Of a DNA stretch of 64,000 nt, positions 9,401 through 17,953 are shown one piece after another. The number at the start of each line of letters is the position of its first letter. The first letter of the stretch is position 1. The notes beneath the pieces were generated by a model. It was not told where the DNA came from. It ran no database searches and saw nothing but the letters and a program-made list of their open reading frames with translations. This stretch comes from Fermentimonas sp. (GTDB lineage Bacteria > Bacteroidota > Bacteroidia > Bacteroidales > Dysgonomonadaceae), in NCBI GenBank assembly GCA_028709385.1, contig JAQVXD010000001.1, positions 62,001 through 126,000 on the forward strand. The letters are read 5' to 3'. A program made the position numbers and the translations under genes.

Positions 9401-9517
9401 AGAGATAACCCTACTGATCCGGATGCATCTTTGGGTGCAGGTAATTATCAGGGAGTAGAATTAGGATTACCACCGATGTCAAGGTCAATCGGATTTAATA
9501 TTAAATTAACTTTTTAA
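6449..9517 (+). CDS. SusC/RagA-family TonB-dependent outer-membrane transporter
   Basis: This 1022-residue protein has a signal peptide (to about residue 24). A carboxypeptidase-regulatory-like domain follows (GIVTDKVTNETLPGVQVVVKG, ~30-105). The TonB plug includes LGEVVVTALGIERK and the SusC signature VLKGPSAAALYGSRAANGAI (~228-247). The rest is a long beta-barrel ending in phenylalanine (IKLTF). It imports oligosaccharides or glycan fragments through the outer membrane using TonB energy, working with the SusD lipoprotein encoded eight bases downstream. The neighbouring enzymes point to a substrate with N-acetylhexosamine. Confidence 0.95.
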   Translation: MEQVIRKLLLISTCLLFMSYMSYGQDKAIRQGIVTDKVTNETLPGVQVVVKGTTRGVVSDLDGHFTIEVNNSDHLVFSMLGYESEEVFMGNEVSFNIELSPTAYDLGEVVVTALGIERKTRTLSYSTQQIEGSIGEIKDNSSNILSSLSGKISGAVVTTAASGPGAAARVVLRGNRSISGNNTALIVIDGVPYDNSSYRQATGTNYNYGGSDGAVNINPDDVASINVLKGPSAAALYGSRAANGAIIITTKQGKEGGLKIDLNSSMSVDQPNLLINFQNKYGRGNGGVAAEAVGESWGAAAQTYPSNVKDFFETAYSFNNTVSLYGGTEMMKGFASYTNNSVEGMIPGNKMDRNTMNLRINTQLNSKLTTDAKITYVNQKILNRPRLGDAGTPIEAYIMPRDMSEEELKIYETIDPNNGQPVRKYWTTSSIYDNPYWSTERTSVNEVRNRVTLLGSAKYQLFNWLSILGRVSYDRYDDKVDGSFYSGTVSLGDVKTGGKYYETNSQYWERNIDLLLSGENAITENVSINYNIGSSFLKREYATATDMANGLSIPNMFSLTAATTPAFSDIGGYTRALNSVYGNLQLGLKSFLFVDVTGRNDWSSTLPSPHSYFYPSVGLSAVISDMMNMPSWISFGKVRASYTQVGNDPDPYLLKQRFQFGLGAGQGFISRNQNKSIQDLKPEKTNSYEVGLDWRFLSGRLGLDATLYKSNTINQLLYVGLPMASGFNRRYINAGNIENKGIEIQLNATPVETNNFSWSTDVNFSRNINKVIELAPNTTQVNITDNTKYATVIVKEGSSYGDLYGRAWKTDAETGKYIVDNRGLPVAESNQKLGNFNPDAMLGWSNRLNYKNFRVSFLIDARIGGEMISGTDAYLAYYGVADYTEKFRDGGLILDAVKADGSVNSTEITAQQLWTTVSQNGRDGWGEFFAYDMTNVRLRELSLGYDFDLKETSIIEAASFSVTGRNLVFFYRGKSIMDINGIGKRDNPTDPDASLGAGNYQGVELGLPPMSRSIGFNIKLTF

Positions 9518-9525
9518 TAATCAGT

Positions 9526-11076
9526 ATGATGAAAAAATATATTTACAGTTGTGTATTGTCTCTCTTAATAATGTTTAGCTGTACGGGAGACTTTGAAGAA
9601 ATGAATACAGATCCCAATAACTTAACGGAGGTTGGAGCACGTGAAATGCCTTTTATGTTTGCTAAAGCTCAATCTGCTTCTGCATTGAACCGCAGTTTTT
9701 ACCAAACCGTTCAGAATCTTGGAGCAGACTTATATTCACAATATTTTGCGCTGACCAGTACTTCCTTTTCTACTGACCGCTACGTTCTTGTCCCTGACTG
9801 GCAGAGACGCTTTTGGACTGTTGTCTATGTAGATACAGCACCTCAGCTAAAAGCAATAAAAGATAATGCAGAGCCTGGTTCAGGTGAGGAAGCTCTGGCT
9901 GATATTCTATGGGTATATGCATTTCATCGGCTAACTGATCATTTTGGGCCTATTCCTTATTTTCAGGCTGCTGAACCAATCGAAGTAATCCCTTATGATT
10001 CTCAGGATAAAATTTACGATGATTTTTTTACTCGCCTGGAATCGTCAGTTAATACACTCAAGGCATTGCCGGAAGGAACCACTGTGTTTAAGGGATACGA
10101 ACTAATGTATGACGGAGATATTAAAAAGTGGATAGCTTTTGCAAATACATTACGTCTTCGACTGGCATTACGTATATCTGCAATAGATCCTGCAAGAGCC
10201 AAATCTGAAGCAGAGGCAGCTTTTGCTGCAGGTGTATTATTGGATAACTCACAAAATGCATTTCTGAAAAAAGCAGAACCCGGTAATGATACAAATGGTT
10301 TGTCTCAGGTAGCAGCTTGGAATGAATTTGCAATGAGTTCTACTATAGCATCTTATTTAAAAGGGTATGAAGATCCTCGTTTGAGTATCTATTTCCAACC
10401 TAATGTAACAACCGGGACCTATACAAGTTTAAGAAATGGATTGCCGGCAACAGAGCTGGGTAAACCAAGAAATACGCCTTCGCAGAACTCTAATGTTGGT
10501 ACTTATTGGGCAACACCAAAAAGTGATAAAACATTCAGTCCTAATCTTACAGCTCCATACCATATTATGTGTGCCGCAGAAGCTTATTTCCTTAGAGCAG
10601 AAGGATCTTTGAACGGATGGAATATGGGTGGAACAGCAGAAGAATTGTATAATAAAGGAATTCAGACAAGTATGGAACAATGGGGAATTAATTCCAGTGC
10701 TATTGCCTCTTATATTCAATCAGATAATCAACCTATAGCACCGGATGATGATCAGGAGTCATTGGCTGTTGCATCTATTCCTGTTAAATGGAGCAGTAAT
10801 ATTGCTGAACAACGTCAACAGATTGGTACCCAAAAGTGGCTGGCCATATTTCCAAACGGTATGGAAGCCTGGGCGGAATTCAGACGTTCCGGTTACCCTG
10901 TAATGTATCCGGTATATCAGTCTGACAATCCATTGCTTCCATCGGGAAGTTTTATCAAAAGACTACCTTTCCCGTTAACAGAAGAGGCTAACAATAAAGC
11001 TGAACTGGAAAAAGGTAAAGCTCTTCTGGGTGGTCCTGATAATGTAGCTACAAACCTCTGGTGGGATGTGGATTGA
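9526..11076 (+). CDS. SusD/RagB-family surface glycan-binding lipoprotein
   Basis: This 516-residue lipoprotein has a signal with lipobox IMFSC (Cys ~19), followed by GDFEEMNTDPNNLTEV, a typical start of the SusD-like_2 group. The body contains the helical TPR-like features of the family (ALADILWVYAFHRLTDHFGPIPYFQA; AAEAYFLRAEGSLNGW; QKWLAIFPNGMEAWAEFRRSGYP). It should sit on the cell surface as the lid of the SusC transporter. Which glycan it binds cannot be read from sequence. Confidence 0.93.
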   Translation: MMKKYIYSCVLSLLIMFSCTGDFEEMNTDPNNLTEVGAREMPFMFAKAQSASALNRSFYQTVQNLGADLYSQYFALTSTSFSTDRYVLVPDWQRRFWTVVYVDTAPQLKAIKDNAEPGSGEEALADILWVYAFHRLTDHFGPIPYFQAAEPIEVIPYDSQDKIYDDFFTRLESSVNTLKALPEGTTVFKGYELMYDGDIKKWIAFANTLRLRLALRISAIDPARAKSEAEAAFAAGVLLDNSQNAFLKKAEPGNDTNGLSQVAAWNEFAMSSTIASYLKGYEDPRLSIYFQPNVTTGTYTSLRNGLPATELGKPRNTPSQNSNVGTYWATPKSDKTFSPNLTAPYHIMCAAEAYFLRAEGSLNGWNMGGTAEELYNKGIQTSMEQWGINSSAIASYIQSDNQPIAPDDDQESLAVASIPVKWSSNIAEQRQQIGTQKWLAIFPNGMEAWAEFRRSGYPVMYPVYQSDNPLLPSGSFIKRLPFPLTEEANNKAELEKGKALLGGPDNVATNLWWDVD

Positions 11077-11114
11077 ATAAACAGATTGTAATAACTTGAA
11101 AATAAAAAATATAA

Positions 11115-11882
11115 ATGACAACTGAAATTAAAGAATTACAGAAAGATAATCTTTTGGTTCGTATTTTCCCAGATGAGACTTCAGCAGGAAAAGGAAGCGC
11201 TGAGTTTGTAGCCATGCATTTGAAAGATGCCATTCAAGCCAAAGGCCATGCAAATCTAATCCTTGCTACGGGTGCCTCTCAATTTGCTTTTATCGAGGCT
11301 ATTAAAACACTTCAAATAGATTGGGGTAAAATTACAGTATTTCATTTGGATGAATATAAAGATTTATCTGAAACACATCCGGCTAGTTTCCGAAAGTATC
11401 TGAAAGAAAGAATCCTTGATAAGGTAAAACCATTTCAGGTGCATTATATCAATGGTGATGCGAAGGAAATTGATCGTGAAATTGCCCGCTATGAAGAGTT
11501 GTTAGAAGCCGTCACTGTTGATGTTGCCTGTATAGGTATTGGCGAGAATGGGCATATTGCTTTTAACGACCCGGAAGTAGCAGACTTTGATGATCCTAAA
11601 TTGGTGAAGATAGTGCAGCTGGACGAAATGTCACGCATGCAACAATTGGGAGAGGGTTGGTTTCCTACACTCGATGATGTACCAAAAGAGGCAATCAGTC
11701 TGACAATTCCTGCTATTATGCGTTGCAAAGTGGTCAGCTGTATGGTACCGGATGAGCGAAAAGCTAATGCAGTATATAATACTTTAAATGCAGAAATATC
11801 GACAGCATGTCCGGCAACTATCATAAGAAATCATCCTAATGCGGTATTATTTTTAGATAGCGACTCAGCTTCTCAGTTATGA
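11115..11882 (+). CDS. NagB-like glucosamine-/galactosamine-6-phosphate deaminase
   Basis: This 255-residue enzyme is of the NagB/6-phosphogluconolactonase fold. It should convert an amino-sugar 6-phosphate to the ketose 6-phosphate plus ammonia. LDEYKDL (D79-E80) and GIGENGHIAFNDP (residues 141-153, H147) correspond to the active-site segments. The usual NEP after the GHIAF motif is NDP here (D152), and the protein carries GEGWFPTLDDVP near residue 180. I take these as marks of a divergent Bacteroidota subfamily rather than the housekeeping NagB. Its stop overlaps the next start by four bases. Specificity for GlcN-6-P versus GalN-6-P is open. Confidence 0.85.
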   Translation: MTTEIKELQKDNLLVRIFPDETSAGKGSAEFVAMHLKDAIQAKGHANLILATGASQFAFIEAIKTLQIDWGKITVFHLDEYKDLSETHPASFRKYLKERILDKVKPFQVHYINGDAKEIDREIARYEELLEAVTVDVACIGIGENGHIAFNDPEVADFDDPKLVKIVQLDEMSRMQQLGEGWFPTLDDVPKEAISLTIPAIMRCKVVSCMVPDERKANAVYNTLNAEISTACPATIIRNHPNAVLFLDSDSASQL

Positions 11883-13918
11883 TGAAACGAGACTTATTTA
11901 TACTAATATTTATTATAATTTTCACCAAAGGTATCCGGGGACAAAATAGTCTTCCGGATATCTTTACCGGTGAGAGAGATAACGATTTGATAAGTTTTTC
12001 TCTAAAGAATGAGGCTGCAATAGCCTTCAATCTGTTACAGATAACACAAAGCAAAGATGAGTGGTTTACATATAGAGAAGAGCTGAAGAATGAAATCTTA
12101 CAACACGCAAAAGTTTCTTATCTGTCTGATCTGCCTCTTGAATACATAGAAACAGGTGTTACAAATGTGGATGGGTTCAGAATTAAAAATATTTACTTTC
12201 AAACTCGTCCAAATGTTTATGCTACTGCCAACCTGTATATTCCCGACGGAATAGGTCCCTTTCCTGCGGTTTTGGTGACAATGGGGCATTCGCGTAACGG
12301 AAAATTGTTTGCCGAATATCAGGCGTTGGGACAAACTTTGGCTTTGAACGGTTATGTAGCTATTGCCATAGATCCATGGGGAGCAGGCGAAAGAACTACT
12401 GATCACGGTGATTTTGAATACCATGGTGCAAATTTGGGCGGCTCTCTGTTGAATGTGGGAGAGACCTTAATGGGAATGCAAATTACAGACAATATGCGTG
12501 CGATTGATCTGCTTGCATCTCTTCCTTTTGTTGATGGTGAAAATATTGGAGCGACAGGAGCAAGTGGTGGTGGCAATCAAGTGATGTGGCTTGCAGCATT
12601 GGATGAGCGTATTAAAGCTGTTATTCCTGCAGTAAGTATAGGTACTTTTCAGTCATATATATTAAACAGTAACTGCATATGTGAAGCGTTACCTGGAGGA
12701 CTGACTTTTATTGAAGAGTCTGCAGTTTTAGGTCTTATTGCACCCAGGGCATTGAAAATATTTAGTGGTTTGCACGATGCAAATGCAGCATTTAAACCAC
12801 AGGAAATGTTGAGAAGCTTCCATGGTGCAGAGACTATATATGGGTTTTATGGTGCAGAAGAGAAACTTTCTTACCAGATATTTGATACTCCTCATGGTTA
12901 CTTTACAGAAATGAGGGAGGCTATGCTTGGTTGGTTTGATCTACATTTAAAAAACAGGGGTACAGGTGCGCCAAAAAAAGAGAAATATTTTAAAACGCTA
13001 CCTGATTCAGATCTGAGGGTTTTCCCACTAGGAAAACGTCCATTGGAAGTAGTTTCTACTGCTGATTACTGTTTTAATAAGGGCTCACTTTTGAGAACTA
13101 AGATGTTATCAATTGAAAATATTAATGTTCAACAAAAAAAAGATGAGTTAAAAGAATTACTAAGTATATCAGGAAAGTATAATTTGAAGTATGTAACTAA
13201 GTTATCGAATTCAAACGATTGGGATCGTTTTGTTTTGAAGTCAACCACCGGAGATCTCATACCTTTATTGCTCTATATACCAAATAAAGGCAGCAAAGAA
13301 TTTACGTTAATTGCCAGTTCTAAGGGAAAAGACTCGATTTCAATTGATTTGATTAATGAACTTATCGAAAAAGGAACAGGTATCTGTATTGTAGATTTAT
13401 GGGGGATAGGAGAGAGCTCATCTGCTGAGGCTAAACGCATTGATGGTTTGTTGCCGGAATTTCATACTTTATCCCGTTCTGCATTATGGTTGGGTAAACC
13501 AATGCAAGGAATATGGATTAAGCAGTTGGATGTGGTTGTAAACTGGTTAACAAATACTTTTCAAATGAAAAATATCACTATTGATGCAGATAGAGAATTA
13601 GCAGTTGCAAGTTTATTGTTTTCTGTTCTTGAAAATAAAGTTGATAAATTATTTCTCAGAAAAATTCCATCAAGCTATTTATTTGATAAATCCGCAGACA
13701 CTAATAATTATTCTATGGCGATTCATATACCCGACTTCTTAATTTGGGGTGACATCTCACTTGCAGTTGCTTTGTCGGGTAAAGATATTATCTTTATTGA
13801 TCCGTTAACCATCTCAGGGAGGAAATTAAGTGACAATGAAATTGAGGAGTTTGAAAATGAGATCTATCACTTTAGTTCACTCTATGAGAATAGTTCGGAG
13901 GTTATTTTTATAAAATAA
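11879..13918 (+). CDS. Secreted double alpha/beta-hydrolase (acetyl-xylan-esterase/dienelactone-hydrolase-like)
   Basis: This 679-residue protein has a signal peptide (to ~21) and an N-terminal alpha/beta-hydrolase (~70-385) of the AXE1/dienelactone-hydrolase type. A visible triad is Ser229 in GATGASGG, Asp300 in SGLHDAN and His339 in DTPHGYF. The C-terminal part (~425-600) repeats the fold: PLLLYIPNKGSKEFTLIA then GTGICIVDLWGIGES parallels ATANLYIPDGIGPFPAVLV then GYVAIAIDPWGAGER. It lacks a nucleophile elbow (ITIDADRELAVAS at that place). A de-O-acetylase acting on imported or surface glycan is the likely role. It lies between nagB and the GH109-like gene. Confidence 0.75.
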   Translation: MMKRDLFILIFIIIFTKGIRGQNSLPDIFTGERDNDLISFSLKNEAAIAFNLLQITQSKDEWFTYREELKNEILQHAKVSYLSDLPLEYIETGVTNVDGFRIKNIYFQTRPNVYATANLYIPDGIGPFPAVLVTMGHSRNGKLFAEYQALGQTLALNGYVAIAIDPWGAGERTTDHGDFEYHGANLGGSLLNVGETLMGMQITDNMRAIDLLASLPFVDGENIGATGASGGGNQVMWLAALDERIKAVIPAVSIGTFQSYILNSNCICEALPGGLTFIEESAVLGLIAPRALKIFSGLHDANAAFKPQEMLRSFHGAETIYGFYGAEEKLSYQIFDTPHGYFTEMREAMLGWFDLHLKNRGTGAPKKEKYFKTLPDSDLRVFPLGKRPLEVVSTADYCFNKGSLLRTKMLSIENINVQQKKDELKELLSISGKYNLKYVTKLSNSNDWDRFVLKSTTGDLIPLLLYIPNKGSKEFTLIASSKGKDSISIDLINELIEKGTGICIVDLWGIGESSSAEAKRIDGLLPEFHTLSRSALWLGKPMQGIWIKQLDVVVNWLTNTFQMKNITIDADRELAVASLLFSVLENKVDKLFLRKIPSSYLFDKSADTNNYSMAIHIPDFLIWGDISLAVALSGKDIIFIDPLTISGRKLSDNEIEEFENEIYHFSSLYENSSEVIFIK

Positions 13919-13930
13919 ATATATTTTACC

Positions 13931-15379
13931 ATGCAAGTTAATAGAAGAAATTTCCTTAAAATAGCAGGTGCCACAACTGTATCTGCAATGCTGCCCTTCA
14001 AGGGGCTAAGCAATGAAATACCTGCCAGAAATCAGGATTCAGACAAAACCCTAAAAAAAATATATGATGAAGCGTATAAAAAACATCCGCAAAGATTCAA
14101 TATGTGCGGGTATGCTGCTCCTAAACTCGAAACGGTAAGAGTAGGTTTTATTGGCGTTGGTTCAAGAGGTAGTGCGGCAGTAGAAAGGGTAAGTCGCATC
14201 GATGGGGTTAAAATTGTAGCCATCTGCGATGAATTGCCCGAGAGCGCAGAGAAAGCAAAAGCACGTATACAAACACCCGGGCATCCGGCAATTATTTATT
14301 CGGGAAAAGAGGACTCCTGGAAGGAGGTATGCAGACGTGAAGACATAGATCTGATATATGTAGCTACTCCATGGGAATTACACGCTCCGATTGGAATATA
14401 TTCAATGAAAGAGGGTAAGCACGTTGCATTGGAAATTCCTGCAGCCACTACAGTTGAGGATTGCTGGAAATTGGTGGAGACCTCTGAACAGACCAAAAAG
14501 CATTGTGTGATACTTGAGAACTGTTGTTATGATTTTTTTGAATTACTTACTCTTAACCTGGCTCGCACCGGTTTCTTTGGTGAGATAGTACATGCTGAAG
14601 GTGCTTATATTCATGATATCGGTGAGAGCCTCTTCTTCAGGGGTAAGCCCGGTCGCAGCTGGAGATTAAAAGAAAATATGAAGCGTAATGGCAATCTATA
14701 TCCTACACATGGTTTGGGACCTGTTGCGCAAATAATGAATATCAACCGTGGAAATCAGATGGAGTATATGGTTTCTATGTCATCTAATGATTTTTTAATG
14801 CATAAATATGCCGAAGAATTGGCACATAAAGAGGACTATTTTAAGCAATTTGAGGATGCTACATTCAGAGGGAATATGAATAGTTCCATTATTAAGACTG
14901 TTAAAGGACAAACTATACTTATTCAGCATGATATTACTACTCCACGTCCTTACTCACGACTTCATACTATTAGTGGAACAAAAGCAACTGCACAGAAATA
15001 TCCGCTTGAACCACGTATTTCTGTAGCTGAAAATCACAAAGAGTGGTTAACTGAAGAGCAATTTAAAGAACTTGAAATGAAATATAATCCACCTATAGTA
15101 CAAAAGATGCAGGAAATTGCCAAAGAGATTGGTGGTCACGGAGGAATGGATTTTCTGATGGATTGGAGATTGATAGACTGTTTAAGAAACGGTCTTCCGG
15201 TAGATATGGATGTATATGATGCCGCTTCATGGAGTGTGATAGGTCCTTTAAGCGAATGGTCGGTAGCAAATCGCTCAGCACCAATAGATATACCTGACTT
15301 CACAAATGGGTCATGGAAAACAAACCAACCTCATGATATCTCTTTAATAAACGGAGGTACAACGGGTGTAATCGCATAA
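13931..15379 (+). CDS. GH109-like NAD-dependent alpha-N-acetylgalactosaminidase (Gfo/Idh/MocA fold)
   Basis: This 482-residue protein has a twin-arginine signal (RRNFLKIAGATTVSAM). A Rossmann domain follows with GFIGVGSRGSAAVERV, ATPWELHAPIGIYSMKEGKH and EIPAATTVEDCW. The C-terminal half has NLYPTHGLGPVAQIMNINRG, GGHGGMDFLMDW, DVYDAASWSVIGPLSEWSV and IDIPDFTNGSWK. These segments closely resemble the GH109 alpha-N-acetylgalactosaminidase I know from Elizabethkingia, which cleaves alpha-GalNAc by NAD-dependent oxidation-elimination. Tat export with bound NAD fits that family. Nearby nagA, nagB-like and permease genes support an alpha-GalNAc substrate. A non-hydrolytic oxidoreductase role remains possible. 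Confidence 0.8.
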   Translation: MQVNRRNFLKIAGATTVSAMLPFKGLSNEIPARNQDSDKTLKKIYDEAYKKHPQRFNMCGYAAPKLETVRVGFIGVGSRGSAAVERVSRIDGVKIVAICDELPESAEKAKARIQTPGHPAIIYSGKEDSWKEVCRREDIDLIYVATPWELHAPIGIYSMKEGKHVALEIPAATTVEDCWKLVETSEQTKKHCVILENCCYDFFELLTLNLARTGFFGEIVHAEGAYIHDIGESLFFRGKPGRSWRLKENMKRNGNLYPTHGLGPVAQIMNINRGNQMEYMVSMSSNDFLMHKYAEELAHKEDYFKQFEDATFRGNMNSSIIKTVKGQTILIQHDITTPRPYSRLHTISGTKATAQKYPLEPRISVAENHKEWLTEEQFKELEMKYNPPIVQKMQEIAKEIGGHGGMDFLMDWRLIDCLRNGLPVDMDVYDAASWSVIGPLSEWSVANRSAPIDIPDFTNGSWKTNQPHDISLINGGTTGVIA

Positions 15380-15397
15380 TGAAATAATAATTCCCTA

Positions 15398-16732
15398 ATG
15401 AATAAAAAAGTCTTTTATATCTCTATGGGCATTTTGGCCGTGATGTATTTTGTATTCGGCCTTGTATCATGGGTAAACGCAATTCTTATTCCCTATTTCA
15501 AGATTGCTCTGGAATTAACCCATTTCCAATCATATTTCGTAACATTTGCTTTCTATATAGCCTATTTTGTAATGGCCATCCCCTCAGGACTATTAATAAG
15601 TAAAGTAGGATATAAAAGAGGTATAATGTTTGGCTTCTTGTTTCTCTCGCTGGGGGCTCTTATTTTTGTTCCTGCAGCTCTAATTCATCAATACTCTATA
15701 TTTCTTATAGGATTGTATTGTTTGGGAACAGGTCTGGCCATTCTTCAAACGGCAGCAAACCCCTATGTTACTAACATCGGACCAATTGAAAGTGCGGCAC
15801 AACGAATGAGTGTGATGGGGATTTTTAACAAGTCGGCAGGTATTATTGCCCCTTTGCTTTTTGCAGCAGTAGTGTTCAAGTCGACAGATGACACTACCTT
15901 CGCGCTGCTTGAAGCTGGAACACTATCCGAAACTGAGAAGAATGTTATTCTGCAGGAACTGATAAGGAGGGTAATTATGCCCTATTCGATCCTTGCTGTT
16001 TTTTTACTATTGGTCGGTATCGGTATAAGATATTCGGTATTGCCTGATATAGAAGAGGAAGATAATGAGGTTATTGAAGAGAATGACATTTTACATCCAA
16101 GTGCAGATATAAAAAAACCTAAGAAGTCACTTTTGGATTACCCATATCTTATTTTTGGAGCTATAGCAATTTTTCTGCATGTGGGGACACAGGTAATTGC
16201 AATTGATACAATTATTAATTATGCCGGATCGATGGGTATAGGACTGCTTGATGCAAAGTTTTTTCCCTCTTACACTCTTATTTGTACAATAATCGGATAT
16301 TTACTGGGTATCACGCTCATTCCAAAGTTTGTCTCTCAAAAGACTGCTTTAAAATTTTGTACTGTATTAGGACTAATCCTTTCATTAGGAGTAGTATTTG
16401 CCAATTATAATGTTTCATTGTTCGGTCATACAGCAAACATCTCAATTTGGTTTTTGGCTTCAATAGGATTCCCTAATGCTTTGATCTATGCCGGTATCTG
16501 GCCCTTATCTATACATAAACTGGGTAAATTAACCAAAACAGGCTCATCTCTTTTGATTATGGGGCTCAGCGGGAATGCCATATTACCACTAATCTATGGT
16601 GCAATTGGAGATAATCATGGACTGAGAGCTGGATACTGGGTGTTGATTCCATGCTTTATTTATTTGGTATGGTTTGCATTTCATGGACATACAATTAATT
16701 ACTGGAAAAGAGAAAAAAGTATTGCTAAATGA
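15398..16732 (+). CDS. MFS sugar permease of the FucP/NagP (FHS) type
   Basis: This 444-residue inner-membrane protein has about 12 predicted helices. The FHS-family start is FGLVSWVNAILIPYFKIAL, followed by SGLLISKVGYKRGIMFG and LGTGLAILQTAANPYVT. The central loop is charged (EEEDNEVIEENDILHPS). FHS members move L-fucose, glucose/galactose or GlcNAc by proton symport. The gene overlaps nagA by four bases, which makes an N-acetylhexosamine (GlcNAc or GalNAc) the probable cargo. As an MFS carrier it delivers unphosphorylated sugar, so a cytoplasmic kinase is required and none is encoded here. Confidence 0.88.
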   Translation: MNKKVFYISMGILAVMYFVFGLVSWVNAILIPYFKIALELTHFQSYFVTFAFYIAYFVMAIPSGLLISKVGYKRGIMFGFLFLSLGALIFVPAALIHQYSIFLIGLYCLGTGLAILQTAANPYVTNIGPIESAAQRMSVMGIFNKSAGIIAPLLFAAVVFKSTDDTTFALLEAGTLSETEKNVILQELIRRVIMPYSILAVFLLLVGIGIRYSVLPDIEEEDNEVIEENDILHPSADIKKPKKSLLDYPYLIFGAIAIFLHVGTQVIAIDTIINYAGSMGIGLLDAKFFPSYTLICTIIGYLLGITLIPKFVSQKTALKFCTVLGLILSLGVVFANYNVSLFGHTANISIWFLASIGFPNALIYAGIWPLSIHKLGKLTKTGSSLLIMGLSGNAILPLIYGAIGDNHGLRAGYWVLIPCFIYLVWFAFHGHTINYWKREKSIAK

Positions 16733-17931
16733 GAAGATTAATAATAGAAAATGGGAGTGTTATTTTTCCTGATTATATCGAGGAAAATATTTCAATAATA
16801 TGTGAAGGGAGTAAGATTCGAAGTATTCTCCCTTCGTCAGATGTCGTTTTTTCTGACTCTGACTACAGGATCGATGCTTCCGGAAAGTATATCTCACCTG
16901 GGTTTATTGATATTCACCTTCATGGAGGTGGAGGTCACGATTTTATGGATGGCACAGTGGATGCTTTCCTGGGTGCGGCTGAATTACACGCCCGATACGG
17001 AACTACAGCTATGGTTCCAACTACTTTGACAAGTACAACAGAAGGATTAATGAACACTTTCTCAGTGTATAGTGAAGCAGTAAATAAAAACACAAAAGGA
17101 GCTAAATTTCTGGGTCTGCATCTTGAAGGACCTTATTTTTCATACAATCAGAGGGGAGCTCAGGATCCTAAATATCTTCGTAATCCGGAACGTGAAGAAT
17201 ATATGCATATTCTGGAATCATCAAAAGACATCGTCCGCTGGAGTCTTGCCCCTGAATTACCGGGAGCACTTGATATGAGTCGTACCTTAGTATCAAGAAA
17301 TATACTTGCAGCTGTGGCGCACAGCGACGCTGTATGTGAAGAAGTGGAAGAAGCGTTTAAAGAAGGTTTTACTCACATCACGCATTTATATTCGGGAATG
17401 TCTTCCGTAACACGCCGCAACGCCTTTAGATATGCCGGAGTTGTAGAAGCAGCCTATCTTATCGATGATATGACTGTGGAGATTATTGCTGACGGAGTAC
17501 ATATCCCTCGTCCATTATTGCAGTTTGTATACAAGTTTAAAGGTGTCGATAAAATTGCCTTGTGTACTGATTCTATGCGTGGTGCAGGTATGCCGGATGG
17601 CGAGTCAATTTTAGGAAGTCTCAAAGAAGGGCAACGTGTAATTATCGAGGATGGAGTAGCTAAGCTGCCCGATCGCACATCTTTCGCCGGCAGTGTGGCA
17701 ACGGCCGACAGGCTGATACGTACTATGGTGAATATTGCCGGTGTGTCAATACAAGAAGCCGTGAAAATGATGACTCTTACACCTGCACGTATTATGAAGA
17801 TTGACAGCCAAAAAGGATCTATAGAATCCGGAAAAGATGCTGATTTTGTGATATTCGATGAAAACATAAAAGTGTCTTACACAGTATCGGAAGGTACTGT
17901 TATATATGACGCTTTACAGAAAAAACATTAA
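16729..17931 (+). CDS. nagA: N-acetylglucosamine-/N-acetylgalactosamine-6-phosphate deacetylase
   Basis: This 400-residue amidohydrolase removes acetate from GlcNAc-6-P or GalNAc-6-P. The metal/active-site pattern is complete: HLHG (H63, H65), LEGPYFS (E133), VAHSDA, THLYSGMSS and CTDSMRGAGMPDG (D281). Length and motifs match NagA/AgaA enzymes. These overlap in specificity, so sequence alone does not fix the epimer. Its ATG overlaps the permease stop, and the UxaE-like gene follows after 22 bases. The product is the substrate of the NagB-like enzyme of the same operon. Confidence 0.93.
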   Translation: MRRLIIENGSVIFPDYIEENISIICEGSKIRSILPSSDVVFSDSDYRIDASGKYISPGFIDIHLHGGGGHDFMDGTVDAFLGAAELHARYGTTAMVPTTLTSTTEGLMNTFSVYSEAVNKNTKGAKFLGLHLEGPYFSYNQRGAQDPKYLRNPEREEYMHILESSKDIVRWSLAPELPGALDMSRTLVSRNILAAVAHSDAVCEEVEEAFKEGFTHITHLYSGMSSVTRRNAFRYAGVVEAAYLIDDMTVEIIADGVHIPRPLLQFVYKFKGVDKIALCTDSMRGAGMPDGESILGSLKEGQRVIIEDGVAKLPDRTSFAGSVATADRLIRTMVNIAGVSIQEAVKMMTLTPARIMKIDSQKGSIESGKDADFVIFDENIKVSYTVSEGTVIYDALQKKH

Positions 17932-17953
17932 TGAATAAAAATATTAATCTAAA

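Noticed and set aside
17454-17867. 137-codon minus-strand ORF
   Set aside because: It is antisense to the conserved metal-binding part of nagA and shows no family features.
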